Shown: positions 44,509 to 53,516, counted from the stretch's first letter. The stretch: 64,000 nucleotides of DNA from Ralstonia sp. UNC404CL21Col (GCF_000620465.1 NZ_JIBE01000004.1:868001-932000), one strand, 5' to 3'. Notes: generated by a model not told the origin, from the sequence alone. Translations and numbers: made by a program.

Positions 44509-44601
44509 CGAGGTGCAGCCGAGGCAACAATGCCAGCGAGTGTAGCGGCATCGCACGACACCCGCGCGCCCATGTCTTGTCTGCGTGAGCGCGCTACAAC
44601 A

Positions 44602-45279
44602 TCAGTCCGGTTTGCGCGCGGGGATAGCCGCATCGAGCAACACGCGTGCCGTGCGCGGCAGGCTCTTGATGAGGCGCGGTGCATCGGCGCCGAAGGTCTG
44701 GCTGGCGGTATAGCCGCCTTCGATCAGGAAAGCGAGGTCGTCGGCCAGCGCATCGGGGTCGGTCGCGCCGGCGGCCTGGGCGCGGTCCCGCAGGCGGGCG
44801 AGCAGCAGCGCCTTGTTGCGCTGAACAAACTGCCGCGCCGGATGCGTCATGTCCGGAAACTCCGCCGCCACATTCACAAACGGGCAGCCCCGGTAGCCGG
44901 GGCGTGAGGCGCGTTCGGATACGTCGATGAAGAACTGCAGCAGTTGCGCGCGCGCATCGTCGGGATGCTTGGCCACGCTCGCGTTGAAGTAACCCCAGAA
45001 GCTCTCGTCGCTGCGCTCGAGGTAGGCGATGACGAGATCGTCCTTCGACTTGAACTGCCGGTAGAGGCTCATCTTGTTGACGCCGGCCTTCTCCACCACG
45101 GCTTCGACACCCACGGCCCGCACGCCTTCGTAGTAAAACAGTTGACGAGCCGCCTCGAGCAGGCTGGCGTGCGCGTCCTCACCGCTGATACGGCGCGGCG
45201 TCGGCTTGGGTTGATCAACGGGGTCAGCGGTGGAAACCGCGGAAATTGCGCGGGGTCCGCGACGGGCAGCGGTGGCCAT
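44602..45279 (-). CDS. TetR-family repressor of the divergent MFS gene
   Basis: 225 residues. The TetR helix-turn-helix is at about 38-90 (LLEAARQLFYYEGVRAVGVEAVVEKAGVNKMSLYRQF) and the C-terminal domain resembles TetR_C of the multidrug type (GYRGCPFVNVAAEFPD). The ATG at 45279 follows AGGAGT. It is divergent from the MFS transporter at 45467, whose promoter carries two palindromes, so it very probably represses that gene. The ligand is presumably a transporter substrate. Confidence 0.9.
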   Translation of the reverse strand: MATAARRGPRAISAVSTADPVDQPKPTPRRISGEDAHASLLEAARQLFYYEGVRAVGVEAVVEKAGVNKMSLYRQFKSKDDLVIAYLERSDESFWGYFNASVAKHPDDARAQLLQFFIDVSERASRPGYRGCPFVNVAAEFPDMTHPARQFVQRNKALLLARLRDRAQAAGATDPDALADDLAFLIEGGYTASQTFGADAPRLIKSLPRTARVLLDAAIPARKPD

Positions 45280-45345
45280 GGTGATACTCCTGCAGGCGCG
45301 GCGTGAGGCAAACCCCCAGCCACGCCGGTGTCATTCGAATGCTGC

Positions 45346-45402
45346 TTGACATGTTACCGAGCGGTACCTACTATCGCAACCACGTTGTTACCGACCGGTA
45401 AC
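45346..45402 (+). promoter_or_regulatory. MFS promoter with two TetR operators
   Basis: TTGACA (45346-45351), 17 bases, TACTAT (45369-45374). A palindrome GTTACCG-AG-CGGTACC (45353-45368) fills the spacer. A perfect one, GTTACCG-AC-CGGTAAC (45387-45402), follows, 34 bases centre to centre. The arms are identical, which marks them as one repressor's site. Confidence 0.85.
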
Positions 45403-45466
45403 GAATGCGATATTGTTGCCCCCACAAGAATCGAATCGACAAAGAATCGAAACCATCGGACACCTC

Positions 45467-46765
45467 ATGCAGCGACTTGCCCGCCTTATCGCCCCACGTT
45501 TCCACTACAGCTGGCTCGCGCTCGCAGTGGTGTTCCTGATCCTGCTGTGCGCCGCCGGCACGCGCGCCACGCCCAGCGTGATGATGCTGCCGCTCGAGCA
45601 CGAATTCGGCTGGAGCCGCAGCACGATCTCGCTGGCCATCTCGATCGGTATTGCGCTGTACGGGCTGACCGGGCCGTTCGCGGCCGCATCGATGCAGTAT
45701 TTCGGCATCCGCCCGACGGTGCTCGGTGCGTTGGCGGTGTTGGTGGCGGGCACGGCACTGTCGGCGATGATGCATGAGCCGTGGCAGATGGTGCTGCTGT
45801 GGGGCGTGATGGTGGGTGGCGGCACGGGCGTGGCGGCCATCACGCTGGGCGCGACGGTGGTCAACCGCTGGTTCACGTCGCATCGCGGCTTGGCCATGGG
45901 CATCCTGACGGCCAGCTCGGCGACGGGGCAGCTCGTGTTCCTGCCGATGATGGCGGCAGTGGTGGAGCATTACGGCTGGCGCCCGGTGGTGCTGATCGTG
46001 GCCAGCGTACTCGCGCTGCTGCTGCCGGTCGTATGGCTGCTGCTGCCGGAATCGCCCAAGAGCGTGGGCCTGCGCACGTATGGCGAACCCGCCGATGCGC
46101 CGGAAGCCGATCACGGCCCGCGCGCCAACCCGATCACGCTAGCCATGCAGACGCTCGTGCAGGCAGCCCGCAAGCGCGATTTCTGGCTGCTGTTTGCGAG
46201 CTTCTTCATCTGCGGCGCGAGCACCAACGGCTACATCGGCACGCACTTCATCGCCATGTGCGCAGACCACGGGTTCTCCGAAGTGAAGGGCGCAAGCCTG
46301 CTCGCTGCGATGGGGATCTTCGACCTGGTCGGTACCACGCTGTCGGGCTGGTTGTCCGACCGCTACAACAGCCGTGTGCTGCTGTTCTGGTACTACGGCC
46401 TGCGCGGGCTGTCGCTGATCTACCTGCCGTATGCGTTCGGCTTCGAGTTCTTCGGCCTGCCGGTGTTCGCCGTCTTCTACGGCCTGGATTGGATTGCCAC
46501 CGTGCCGCCCACCGTGCGCCTGACCAACGACGTGTTCGGCAAGGCCGCCGCGCCCATCGTGTTTGGATGGATCGTCGCGGGGCACCAATTGGGCGCGGCA
46601 TTCGCCACGCTGGGTGCAGGCATGATGCGCGCCTCGCTAGGCAACTACACGCTTGCCTCGATGATCTCTGGTGGGCTGTGCGTGGCGGGCGCCTTCCTGG
46701 TGCTGCGCATTCACCGCACGCCCAAGAAGGACGCCGAGCGCGCAGGCCAACCCGCCACGGCGTGA
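45467..46765 (+). CDS. MFS transporter
   Basis: 432 residues with about twelve membrane helices, major facilitator fold, 2-oxalate/formate-antiporter-like or monocarboxylate-type by overall look (RTRATPSVMMLPLEHEFGWSRSTISLAISIG near the start). The motif between helices 2 and 3 is weak. The ATG at 45467 begins MQRLARLIAPRFHYSW; earlier starts lie inside the operator region. Controlled by the divergent TetR gene. Substrate unknown. It converges with modA, with only four bases between stop codons. Confidence 0.88.
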   Translation: MQRLARLIAPRFHYSWLALAVVFLILLCAAGTRATPSVMMLPLEHEFGWSRSTISLAISIGIALYGLTGPFAAASMQYFGIRPTVLGALAVLVAGTALSAMMHEPWQMVLLWGVMVGGGTGVAAITLGATVVNRWFTSHRGLAMGILTASSATGQLVFLPMMAAVVEHYGWRPVVLIVASVLALLLPVVWLLLPESPKSVGLRTYGEPADAPEADHGPRANPITLAMQTLVQAARKRDFWLLFASFFICGASTNGYIGTHFIAMCADHGFSEVKGASLLAAMGIFDLVGTTLSGWLSDRYNSRVLLFWYYGLRGLSLIYLPYAFGFEFFGLPVFAVFYGLDWIATVPPTVRLTNDVFGKAAAPIVFGWIVAGHQLGAAFATLGAGMMRASLGNYTLASMISGGLCVAGAFLVLRIHRTPKKDAERAGQPATA

Positions 46766-46769
46766 GTGA

Positions 46770-47543
46770 TTACGGCTTCAGGAAACCGTATTTACCCAGC
46801 ACCGCCTGGCCCGCCGGCGACAGCACGTAGGCCACAAAGTCGGCCGCCTGCTGTGGCTGCTTCGTGCCGGATGTCACAGCGATCGGGTAGGTGAGCGGCA
46901 CATTCAGCGGCACGGGGCTCGCCACCTTCACCTTGTCGGCGGCGATGGCGGCATCGGTGGAGAACACCAAGCCGGCCTCGACCTCGCCGCGCGACACATA
47001 ATCCAGCGCCTGGCGCACGTTCTGCGCCAGCACCGCCTTGGCCTCCACCGGCTCCCACAGCTTTGCCGCTTCCAGCGCACGCTTGGCATAGCGGCCCACC
47101 GGCACCGACGCCGGATTGCCGATCGCCACGCGCTTCACGTCGGGCCTCGTCAGATCGGCCAGCGCATGCACGGGCACCGTGCCGGCGGCCGGCACGATCA
47201 GCACCAGCTGGTTGGCGACAAAGTCGTGGCGCGTCTCCGTCTTGATGACTTTCTCCGCTGCGGCCTTGTTCATCGCTTCCTGGTCGGCGGAGGCAAACAC
47301 GTCAGCCGGGGCGCCCTTCACGATCTGCTGCATCAGCACATCCGACGCGCCGAAGTTAAGCACGACCTTGGTGTCCGGATGCAGCGCTTCGTACTGCTGG
47401 GCGATCGTCTTGAAGGCGTTGGTCAGGCTGGCGGCGGCAGAGACAACGAGGTCCGCCGCCCGTGCTGGCGCTGCAAAACCCATCGACAGTGCAGCGACCA
47501 GGCCAATGGCGCGCACGTGCGCACGAACCGAGAAACGTTGCAT
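46770..47543 (-). CDS. modA: Molybdate-binding protein ModA
   Basis: 257 residues. A signal peptide ends near residue 28 (APARA). The mature ModA fold has the oxyanion-binding motifs VSAAASLTNAF, NFGASDVLMQQI, GAPADVFASAD and NPASVPVGRYAKRAL. It captures molybdate or tungstate in the periplasm for a ModBC ABC transporter. No modB or modC lies next to it; downstream is a convergent MFS gene, so it may work with a transporter elsewhere. A ModE-box-like site lies 31-54 bases upstream. Confidence 0.93.
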   Translation of the reverse strand: MQRFSVRAHVRAIGLVAALSMGFAAPARAADLVVSAAASLTNAFKTIAQQYEALHPDTKVVLNFGASDVLMQQIVKGAPADVFASADQEAMNKAAAEKVIKTETRHDFVANQLVLIVPAAGTVPVHALADLTRPDVKRVAIGNPASVPVGRYAKRALEAAKLWEPVEAKAVLAQNVRQALDYVSRGEVEAGLVFSTDAAIAADKVKVASPVPLNVPLTYPIAVTSGTKQPQQAADFVAYVLSPAGQAVLGKYGFLKP

Positions 47544-47573
47544 GAAAGACCCGGAAGTGGATGAATGACCGGG

Positions 47574-47597
47574 CGTAATATACGAGCCGATATAACG
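47574..47597 (-). promoter_or_regulatory. ModE-box-like operator of modA
   Basis: Read on the minus strand the 24-base site begins CGTTATAT and ends ATATTACG, an inverted repeat with one mismatch and an 8-base middle. Length and arms agree with the ModE box of molybdate transport genes (CGTTATAT ... ATAACG). It lies just upstream of modA, where molybdate-bound ModE would repress. Confidence 0.75.
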
Positions 47598-47650
47598 CTT
47601 GGTCAACGCGGGATCTGAATGCCGGATATCACGCGCTCACCATGGAGACT

Positions 47651-48529
47651 TCAGGTGCGTTCGGCGCGTGCGGCTTCGTCAATGCAGTCGGCAAGTCGCC
47701 CCGCAATGGGCTGGCGGCTATGGCGCGGGCGCTCGATCAGGCCGATCTCGCGGTAGAACGTGGCATCGCCCAGGCTGACGGCGCGCGTGCCGGGTGGCCA
47801 GGCGGCTTGCGCGGCGGTCTGTGGGGCCAGTGCCACACCCTGCCCGCGCGCCACGAGTTGCGTCATGCCTTGCAGCTCGTCGAGTTCGATTACGTCGTGC
47901 GGGGTGATGCGCTGGTCGCGCAGGAACTGGTCGACGCGGCGGCCGCCGAACGAGCGGCGGTCATAGCGGATGAACGGTTGATGGGCGAGCAGCGCGCGCC
48001 AGTCGTCGCCGGGCACGGTGGCAGGCACCAGCAGCACGAAGGGCTCGGCCACCAGCGTGCGCCATTCCAGATCGGCCGGTACCGCAAACGGCGGGCGGAT
48101 CAACACCGCGAGGTCGATCTCGCCGGCATCCACCAGGCCGAGCAGATCCAGCGAGACCCCCGGCACGATGCGCGCACGGCAATGCGGGAATTCGCTGCGA
48201 AACTGCACCAGCGCCTCCACCAGGAACGACGTCTGCACTGAGGCAATCGCGCCGATGCGCACCAGGCCGCGCTGCTCATTGCCGCCAGCCTGGTCGCCCA
48301 GACGGTCATACAGCGTGACGATGTGTTCGGCCAAGGCCAACGTATCGCGCCCGGCGGCATTGAGCGTGGCCGAGCGGCCCGTGCGATCGAAGAGTTGAAA
48401 GCCGAGCGATTCTTCCAGCCGCTGGATCTGCGCGCTCACCGCCGACTGCGTGAGGCCGATGCGCTCGCCCGCACCCGCAAACGTGCCATGCCGGGCGACG
48501 GCGATGAAAGTCTTGAGTTCTCGAAGCAT
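47651..48529 (-). CDS. LysR-type transcriptional regulator
   Basis: 292 residues. The winged helix-turn-helix is at about 1-60 (LRELKTFIAVARHGTFAGAGERIGLTQSAVSAQIQRLEE), the effector domain at about 85-290. It lies upstream of modA on the same strand and downstream of the VOC gene; no divergent partner is present, so the target is not evident. Effector unknown. Confidence 0.9.
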   Translation of the reverse strand: MLRELKTFIAVARHGTFAGAGERIGLTQSAVSAQIQRLEESLGFQLFDRTGRSATLNAAGRDTLALAEHIVTLYDRLGDQAGGNEQRGLVRIGAIASVQTSFLVEALVQFRSEFPHCRARIVPGVSLDLLGLVDAGEIDLAVLIRPPFAVPADLEWRTLVAEPFVLLVPATVPGDDWRALLAHQPFIRYDRRSFGGRRVDQFLRDQRITPHDVIELDELQGMTQLVARGQGVALAPQTAAQAAWPPGTRAVSLGDATFYREIGLIERPRHSRQPIAGRLADCIDEAARAERT

Positions 48530-48579
48530 GAGGCGCGCGGATCAGTGAAGAAGCGCAAGGATACGCGCGCCGCGCGGCC

Positions 48580-49014
48580 TTACTTGGCAAACAGCGATGC
48601 CATGTTGGCAAACGCCTTGATCTCCATCGCATTGCCCGACGGATCGAGGAAGAACATCGTGGCCTGCTCGCCCACTTCGCCCTTGAAGCGGATATGCGGC
48701 TCGATGATGAACTCGATGCCGGCCGCGCGCAGCTTATCGGCGGCGGCTTCCCACTCGGCCATGGAGAGCACCACGCCGAAGTGGCGCACGGGCACGTTGT
48801 CGCCGTCGACGGCGCTCGTCTTGCGGTGGCCGACTTCATCCGGCGCGAGATGGGCGACGATCTGGTGGCCGTAGAAATTGAAATCCACCCAGTCCGGCGA
48901 GCTGCGGCCTTCCGGGCAGCCGAGGATGCCGCCGTAAAAGGCGCGGGCCGCGGCAATGTCGTGCACGGGAAAGGCGAGGTGGAATGGGGCAAGCACAGGC
49001 GTGACGTTGCTCAT
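48580..49014 (-). CDS. VOC-family glyoxalase/dioxygenase-like protein
   Basis: 144 residues, one VOC module: [23 protein letters not shown] at the start (metal histidine), [13 protein letters not shown] in the middle (histidine), and [15 protein letters not shown] (glutamate) at the end. Substrate unknown; common as small stand-alone glyoxalase-like proteins. The ATG at 49014 begins [12 protein letters not shown]. It is 50 bases upstream of the LysR gene on the same strand. Confidence 0.9.
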   Translation of the reverse strand: MSNVTPVLAPFHLAFPVHDIAAARAFYGGILGCPEGRSSPDWVDFNFYGHQIVAHLAPDEVGHRKTSAVDGDNVPVRHFGVVLSMAEWEAAADKLRAAGIEFIIEPHIRFKGEVGEQATMFFLDPSGNAMEIKAFANMASLFAK

Positions 49015-49255
49015 GTGGGGGCGCAGGCCGGGAAGAGTTGGAATCAGGCAGCACCGGCACGCAGCGGGGGGGCCGCTTACGCACCGGGCTACGCGAACGA
49101 GTCTATGCGCATCCATTCATGCACAAAAGCGATGTTTTTTTGCGCTGAGCAACATTAGATTTGATCAATCAGGCAAAAAAGAAGCCGCCCAACGGCGGCG
49201 AAAGAGACACACGGTAAGCGCACCTGCATCGCGTGCAGGCGCGCGAAGACGAATA

Positions 49256-49834
49256 TCAGGCGAAGGCGAACGGCGTCACGGCCATTTCGGCCTGGGCGAG
49301 CGGCAGGCGCACGGTGCAGACCGTGGCGTCGCCCGGCACATTGGCCACGCGGAAACCCGCGTCGCGCGCCAGGCTGATCATGCGGCGGTTGATGGACAAC
49401 ACCTCGCCGAAGACTTCCCGCGCGCCGGACACCCGCGCTGCGCGGATCAGCGTGGCAAACAGGCGTCGCCCGACGCCCTTGCCCTGCCACGCGTCCGCCA
49501 CCAGGATGGCGAACTCGGCCACGCCGTCTTCCACGACGAAGCGGCCGTCGGCGATCAGGTCTTCACCGGTGCCGTCGGCGCGCGCCACGCTCACAACCAG
49601 CGCCATGTGGTTCACGTAATCGATCTGCGTATAGGCGGCGAGCATCTCGTCGGTCAGCCGGCCGCCGCCCACCAGGAAGCGCGCATAGCGCGACTCGGAC
49701 GACAGTCCCTCGACCAGGGCGGCCTCAAGCGGGGCGTCTTGCGGCAGAATCGGGCGCACGGTGGCGATGGAGCCGTCGTGCATGGTCCAGCGGTCGATCC
49801 ATTCGGCGGGATAACGGTGGATGGTGTAAAGCAT
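49256..49834 (-). CDS. GNAT-family N-acetyltransferase
   Basis: 192 residues. The acetyl-CoA loop is AWQGKGVGRRLFATLI (Q/RxxGxG/A pattern), preceded by AEFAILVAD and followed by VFGEVLSINRRMISLARDAGFRV, all typical of GNAT. The N-terminus begins with DGSIATVRPILPQDA. Acceptor unknown. The ATG at 49834 follows GGAGATC. Divergent from an HxlR-type regulator; an 8-bp palindrome lies between. Confidence 0.9.
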   Translation of the reverse strand: MLYTIHRYPAEWIDRWTMHDGSIATVRPILPQDAPLEAALVEGLSSESRYARFLVGGGRLTDEMLAAYTQIDYVNHMALVVSVARADGTGEDLIADGRFVVEDGVAEFAILVADAWQGKGVGRRLFATLIRAARVSGAREVFGEVLSINRRMISLARDAGFRVANVPGDATVCTVRLPLAQAEMAVTPFAFA

Positions 49835-49926
49835 GGGGATCTCCTCACGCGATGGATCGTTGTTATTGGCCGTCAGCACGGGATCGCCGTCTGACTTTCT
49901 AATTTGAAGCTAGATTAGCAGAAACC

Positions 49927-49949
49927 CTGACTTTTGCAAGTAAAGTCAG
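49927..49949. promoter_or_regulatory. Operator between GNAT and HxlR genes
   Basis: A perfect 8-bp inverted repeat, CTGACTTT-N7-AAAGTCAG, overlaps a possible promoter for the HxlR gene (TTGCAA, 17 bases, TATGCT). It fits autoregulation by the HxlR protein and control of the GNAT gene. Confidence 0.65.
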
Positions 49950-49968
49950 AATTGACTATGCTTTTGCC

Positions 49969-50511
49969 ATGAGAATTCCGGAACCCTTCCCCGTCCCAGC
50001 TGCATCCGAGGTCGTGACATCGATGGAAGAGCCCTGCTCGATTGCGGCGGCCGTATCGATCGTGGGTGAGAAATGGACGCTGCTCGTGCTGCGCGAGGCG
50101 TTTTCGGGCGTGACGCGGTTTGATGAGTTTTTGCGCCGCACGGGGTGCTCGTCGGCGATCCTGTCGTCGCGGCTCAAGGCGCTGGTGGCGTACGGCATCC
50201 TGCGGCGCGTGCCGTACCAGGAGCCGGGCGACCGCGTGCGCGATGCCTACCGGCTGACACGGGCGGGCGTCGACCTGCTGCCCGCCATCGTCGCGCTCAT
50301 GCAATGGGGCGACCGCTACCTCACGCCCGATGGCGAAGGCCCCATGTTGTTGCGCGACCGGGAAAGCGGCACGCCGATCCACGTCGCGCTGGTCAATGCG
50401 CTGGGCGAGCCGGTTGCGCCCAAGAACTCGATGCGCGAGCGCAATCCGCGTTATGGCCAGGGCCAAAAGCCCCCCGCCACGGCCACGGATACGCCGCCGG
50501 CCAACGGGTAA
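49969..50511 (+). CDS. HxlR-family transcriptional regulator
   Basis: 180 residues from ATG 49969, or 162 from ATG 50023. The HxlR winged helix is clear: CSIAAAVSIVGEKWTLLVLREAF, RFDEFLRRTGCSSAILSSRLKALVAYGIL. A Pro/Ala-rich tail ends the protein. Homologues usually begin just ahead of the CSIA motif, favouring 50023, while 49969 is only seven bases behind the likely -10 box and would give a leaderless message. HxlR proteins often sense redox-active or aldehyde compounds through a cysteine in the N-terminus, present here. Confidence 0.9.
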   Translation: MRIPEPFPVPAASEVVTSMEEPCSIAAAVSIVGEKWTLLVLREAFSGVTRFDEFLRRTGCSSAILSSRLKALVAYGILRRVPYQEPGDRVRDAYRLTRAGVDLLPAIVALMQWGDRYLTPDGEGPMLLRDRESGTPIHVALVNALGEPVAPKNSMRERNPRYGQGQKPPATATDTPPANG

Positions 50512-50681
50512 CACACAACTTTACAGGTCCGGCAAAACCCCCTATCGTCGCGGATGAATGGGCAAACGGCCGCGTACGACCCGGCTTTCCGACGCATCCG
50601 CGCCTATGTGCCATCGCCTGATGGCCGCCCCTCCCGACTTCGCCCTCGACCACGCTGCTCACGCCCGGAACCACGACTGCC

Positions 50682-51518
50682 ATGCCTGATGCCGTGGTAC
50701 CGCTCTACCACCAGATCTACGTCGTCCTGCGCCAACAGATTCTTGAAGGCCGGTTCAGCGACGGCCCGATGCCGGGCGAGATCGAGCTGGCCCGTCAGTT
50801 CGGCGCGTCGCGGGTCACGATGCGGCGCGTGTTCGACTACCTCGTCAAGGAAGGCCTGGTGCGCCGCCATCGCGGCATGGGCACGTTTGTCGTCAAGCCC
50901 GATGACCCGGTGACGATGGGCGGCGGCGCCCAGACGCTGCTGCAGAACATCATCGACGTGGGCGAGCGCACCTCCGCCGTCGTCGTCGAATTTGAAGACG
51001 TGCTGGCCCCGCCCGACGAAGCCAAATGCCTGGAAGTCGCCCCCGGCACGCCAATCAAGAAACTCGTGCGTGTGCGCCACCTGGAAGACACACCCATGGC
51101 ACTCATCACCACATGGCTGCCGCTGGACGTGACGAGCAAGCTCACGCTCGACCGCCTGGCGAACCAGTCGCTGCTGCGGCTGATCGAGGGCTCGGGCGTG
51201 CGGATCGATCGTGCATCGCAGGTGGTGTCTGCACGGTTGGCCGATGTGGCGACGGCGCAGTATCTGGATGTGTCGGTGGGCGCGCCGCTGCTGTCCGTCC
51301 AGCGCATCGTGCGTGAGATGAGCGGGCGCCCCGTGCAACTGCTGCAGGGTCTCTACCGGCCCGACCGCTACGAATACCGCATGGAGCTGTCGCGCGTGGG
51401 CGAAGACCGCGCCCGCCTGTGGATCGACAACGCCGGTCACGACGTACAAGGCGGTCACAGCGAAGACGTGGAAGAGGCGCCCACCTCGGCCGCATCCCCG
51501 GCCAGCCAGCGCGCCTGA
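50682..51518 (+). CDS. GntR-family regulator with UTRA domain
   Basis: 278 residues. The winged helix is at about 5-72 (PLYHQIYVVLRQQILEGRF, ELARQFGASRVTMRRVFDYLVKEGLVRRHRGMGTFV), and a UTRA ligand domain at about 90-235 (LEDTPMALITTWLP). HutC/FarR type. The tail (about 240-278) is acidic and disordered-looking. The ligand is not evident. It is followed at 100 bases by an MFS gene on the same strand that it may control. Confidence 0.92.
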   Translation: MPDAVVPLYHQIYVVLRQQILEGRFSDGPMPGEIELARQFGASRVTMRRVFDYLVKEGLVRRHRGMGTFVVKPDDPVTMGGGAQTLLQNIIDVGERTSAVVVEFEDVLAPPDEAKCLEVAPGTPIKKLVRVRHLEDTPMALITTWLPLDVTSKLTLDRLANQSLLRLIEGSGVRIDRASQVVSARLADVATAQYLDVSVGAPLLSVQRIVREMSGRPVQLLQGLYRPDRYEYRMELSRVGEDRARLWIDNAGHDVQGGHSEDVEEAPTSAASPASQRA

Positions 51519-51617
51519 CACCACCCCCAGCAAGGTTATTGGCCCTCAGCAGGCGCAGAGGAAAGTTGTTAGCATCGCCGCTTCGCTGCGATGCAGCAAT
51601 CCCTACATGAGGTTCCC

Positions 51618-52832
51618 ATGTCGACCTCGCCTGCGTCCCAAACGCCTGCCACTGCCACCGCCGCACCTGACACCAAAGGGCTGATCCGCCTGCTGACCGC
51701 CGGTGCAGGCATCAGCGTGGCGTGCATCTACCTGAACCACCCGCTCCTGGGCCTGATCGGCCGCGACCTCGCCATCGCACCGCACGCGTTGGGCGTGCTG
51801 CCCACGCTGACGGCGGCGGGCTACGCCAGCGGCATCTTTTTCTTCGGCCCGCTGGGCGACCGCTACGACCGCCGCATCGTCATCCTCTGGAAGGCGGTGC
51901 TGCTCACGTTGGCGCTCATCGCCAGTTGCCTCGCGCCGAATCTGACACTGCTGGCGGCGGCCGGCTTTGCGGTGGGGCTCTCCGCCACCATCGCGCAGGA
52001 CTTCGTGCCCAGCGCCGCCGCCATCAGCACCGACCACAATCGCAATCGCAACATCGGCACGGTCATGACGGGGCTGTTGATCGGCATCGTCAGCTCGCGC
52101 GTGTTCAGCGGCATCGTGGCGGACCACTTCGGCTGGCGCGCAGCCTTTGGCGTATCCGCAGTGGCGATCGTCGGGCTGGCGATTGCCGTGCGCGCCGCGC
52201 ACTTTGGTGTGGCACCTCCCGCGACCATGCGGCAGCCGTACCTTGTGCTGCTGCGCTCGCTCGGCACGCTGTTCGCGCAGCACCCGCGGTTGCGCGCGTC
52301 CGCCATCACGCAGGCGTTCATCGGCATTGCGTTCTCGGGCTTCTGGTCGACCGTGGCATTACATCTAACGGGTACGCTCGGGCTATCGACGGGACAAGCC
52401 GGGCTGCTCGGCTTTGCCGGTGCCGCAGGCGCGCTGGGCGCGAGCATTGCCGGGCGATTGTCGGGCCGCGTTGCGCCCGGCCACATCGCAGCGGGTGGCG
52501 CGTTGCTCATGGCGGTGACGTTTGCCGCGATGGCGCTGTTTCCGCAATCGCTCATCGCCATCGTGATCGGCACGCTCGTCTTTGACGTAGGCGTGCAGGC
52601 CGCGCTCGTATCGCACCAGACGATCATTTATGCACTGGCACCGGAAGCGCGCAGCCGCATCAACGCGGTGTTCATGACGGCGCTGTTCATCGGCATGTCG
52701 TTGGGCGCGTATGGCGCGAGCCTGGCGTGGACGAACGGCCGCTGGACCGGCCTGATGGCGTTCTGCACGGCGGCGGCGCTGGTGGCGCTCGGGTTGCGCG
52801 TGATGTTCAACGCGCGGCAGGGGGCGCGGTAA
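51618..52832 (+). CDS. MFS transporter, efflux type
   Basis: 404 residues with twelve predicted membrane helices. The loop after helix 2 contains GPLGDRYDRR, the MFS A-motif (GxLaDrxGrr). Similar to drug or metabolite exporters of the YnfM/Bcr type in look (GISVACIYLNHPLLGLIGRDL near the start), but substrate is unknown. The ATG at 51618 follows GAGG. Downstream of the GntR regulator. Confidence 0.88.
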   Translation: MSTSPASQTPATATAAPDTKGLIRLLTAGAGISVACIYLNHPLLGLIGRDLAIAPHALGVLPTLTAAGYASGIFFFGPLGDRYDRRIVILWKAVLLTLALIASCLAPNLTLLAAAGFAVGLSATIAQDFVPSAAAISTDHNRNRNIGTVMTGLLIGIVSSRVFSGIVADHFGWRAAFGVSAVAIVGLAIAVRAAHFGVAPPATMRQPYLVLLRSLGTLFAQHPRLRASAITQAFIGIAFSGFWSTVALHLTGTLGLSTGQAGLLGFAGAAGALGASIAGRLSGRVAPGHIAAGGALLMAVTFAAMALFPQSLIAIVIGTLVFDVGVQAALVSHQTIIYALAPEARSRINAVFMTALFIGMSLGAYGASLAWTNGRWTGLMAFCTAAALVALGLRVMFNARQGAR

Positions 52833-52865
52833 CAAGTCTGCTCGGCATTGCGGCTGTGACCATTT

Positions 52866-52881
52866 GTGAACTATAGTTTAC
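52866..52881. promoter_or_regulatory. Operator/promoter of the toxin-antitoxin pair
   Basis: GTGAACTATAGTTTAC, a 16-base palindrome with one mismatch, overlaps a -10 box TATAGT (52872-52877), with TTGCGG 18 bases ahead. It suits conditional autorepression by the antitoxin. Confidence 0.6.
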
Positions 52882-52911
52882 AGATCGAAGTGCGATCCTT
52901 GGCATCTCCGC

Positions 52912-53211
52912 ATGCTGACGATCCGCACTACCAACGCTTTCGACACCTGGTTTTCGAAGCTGCGTGACAAGACTGCGCAGCGCCGTATCCAGGTACGCAT
53001 CGACCGCTTACAGCTGGGTCATCCGGGTGATGTGAAGCCCGTCCGAGCGGGTGTCAGTGAGCTACGCATCAATCACGGCCCCGGCTACCGGGTGTATTTC
53101 GCCCAGCGTGGCGCAGTGCTGATCATCCTGTTATGTGGCGGTGACAAGTCGACACAGGAAGCCGACATCCGACGCGCGATTGAGTTGTCGCGCCATCTCG
53201 ACGTGGAGTGA
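52912..53211 (+). CDS. Type II toxin, RelE/HigB superfamily
   Basis: 99 residues, the phage Gp49-like / HigB type: IRTTNAFDTWFSKLRDKTAQRRIQVRIDRLQLGHPGD, INHGPGYRVYF, LLCGGDKSTQEADIRRAIEL. These toxins cut mRNA at the ribosome. Toxin-before-antitoxin order fits the HigBA arrangement. The stop is two bases before the antitoxin's ATG. It is autoregulated by the palindrome upstream (inference). Confidence 0.92.
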   Translation: MLTIRTTNAFDTWFSKLRDKTAQRRIQVRIDRLQLGHPGDVKPVRAGVSELRINHGPGYRVYFAQRGAVLIILLCGGDKSTQEADIRRAIELSRHLDVE

Positions 53212-53213
53212 CC

Positions 53214-53516
53214 ATGCCTACCGACAAACCCGTCAAAACTCGCCCGTGGGACTCCGCTGAGCATCTCAAGACCGAAGCCGACATGGCCGCATATCTGGAC
53301 GCGTGCCTGGAGGAAGCGGCCGACGACCCCGCATTCATCACGCATGCGTTGGGCGTAGTGGCCCGAGCGCGCGGCATGACGCAACTCGCCCGTGACACCG
53401 GCATGACGCGCGAAGGGCTGTACAAGGCCTTGTCTGAAGAAGGCAACCCGAGCTTTGCCACCGTGCTCAAAGTCATGCGGGCGTTGGGTATCCGCTTGCA
53501 TGCGGTCGCGGTGTAA
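53214..53516 (+). CDS. Type II antitoxin with HTH domain (HigA-like)
   Basis: 100 residues. An N-terminal toxin-binding segment is followed by an Xre-type helix-turn-helix (GMTQLARDTGMTREGLYKALSEEGNPSFATVLKVMRALG). It should neutralise the toxin before it and repress the operon. The ATG at 53214 follows GGAG; a GTG at 53208 is less likely. Confidence 0.92.
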   Translation: MPTDKPVKTRPWDSAEHLKTEADMAAYLDACLEEAADDPAFITHALGVVARARGMTQLARDTGMTREGLYKALSEEGNPSFATVLKVMRALGIRLHAVAV

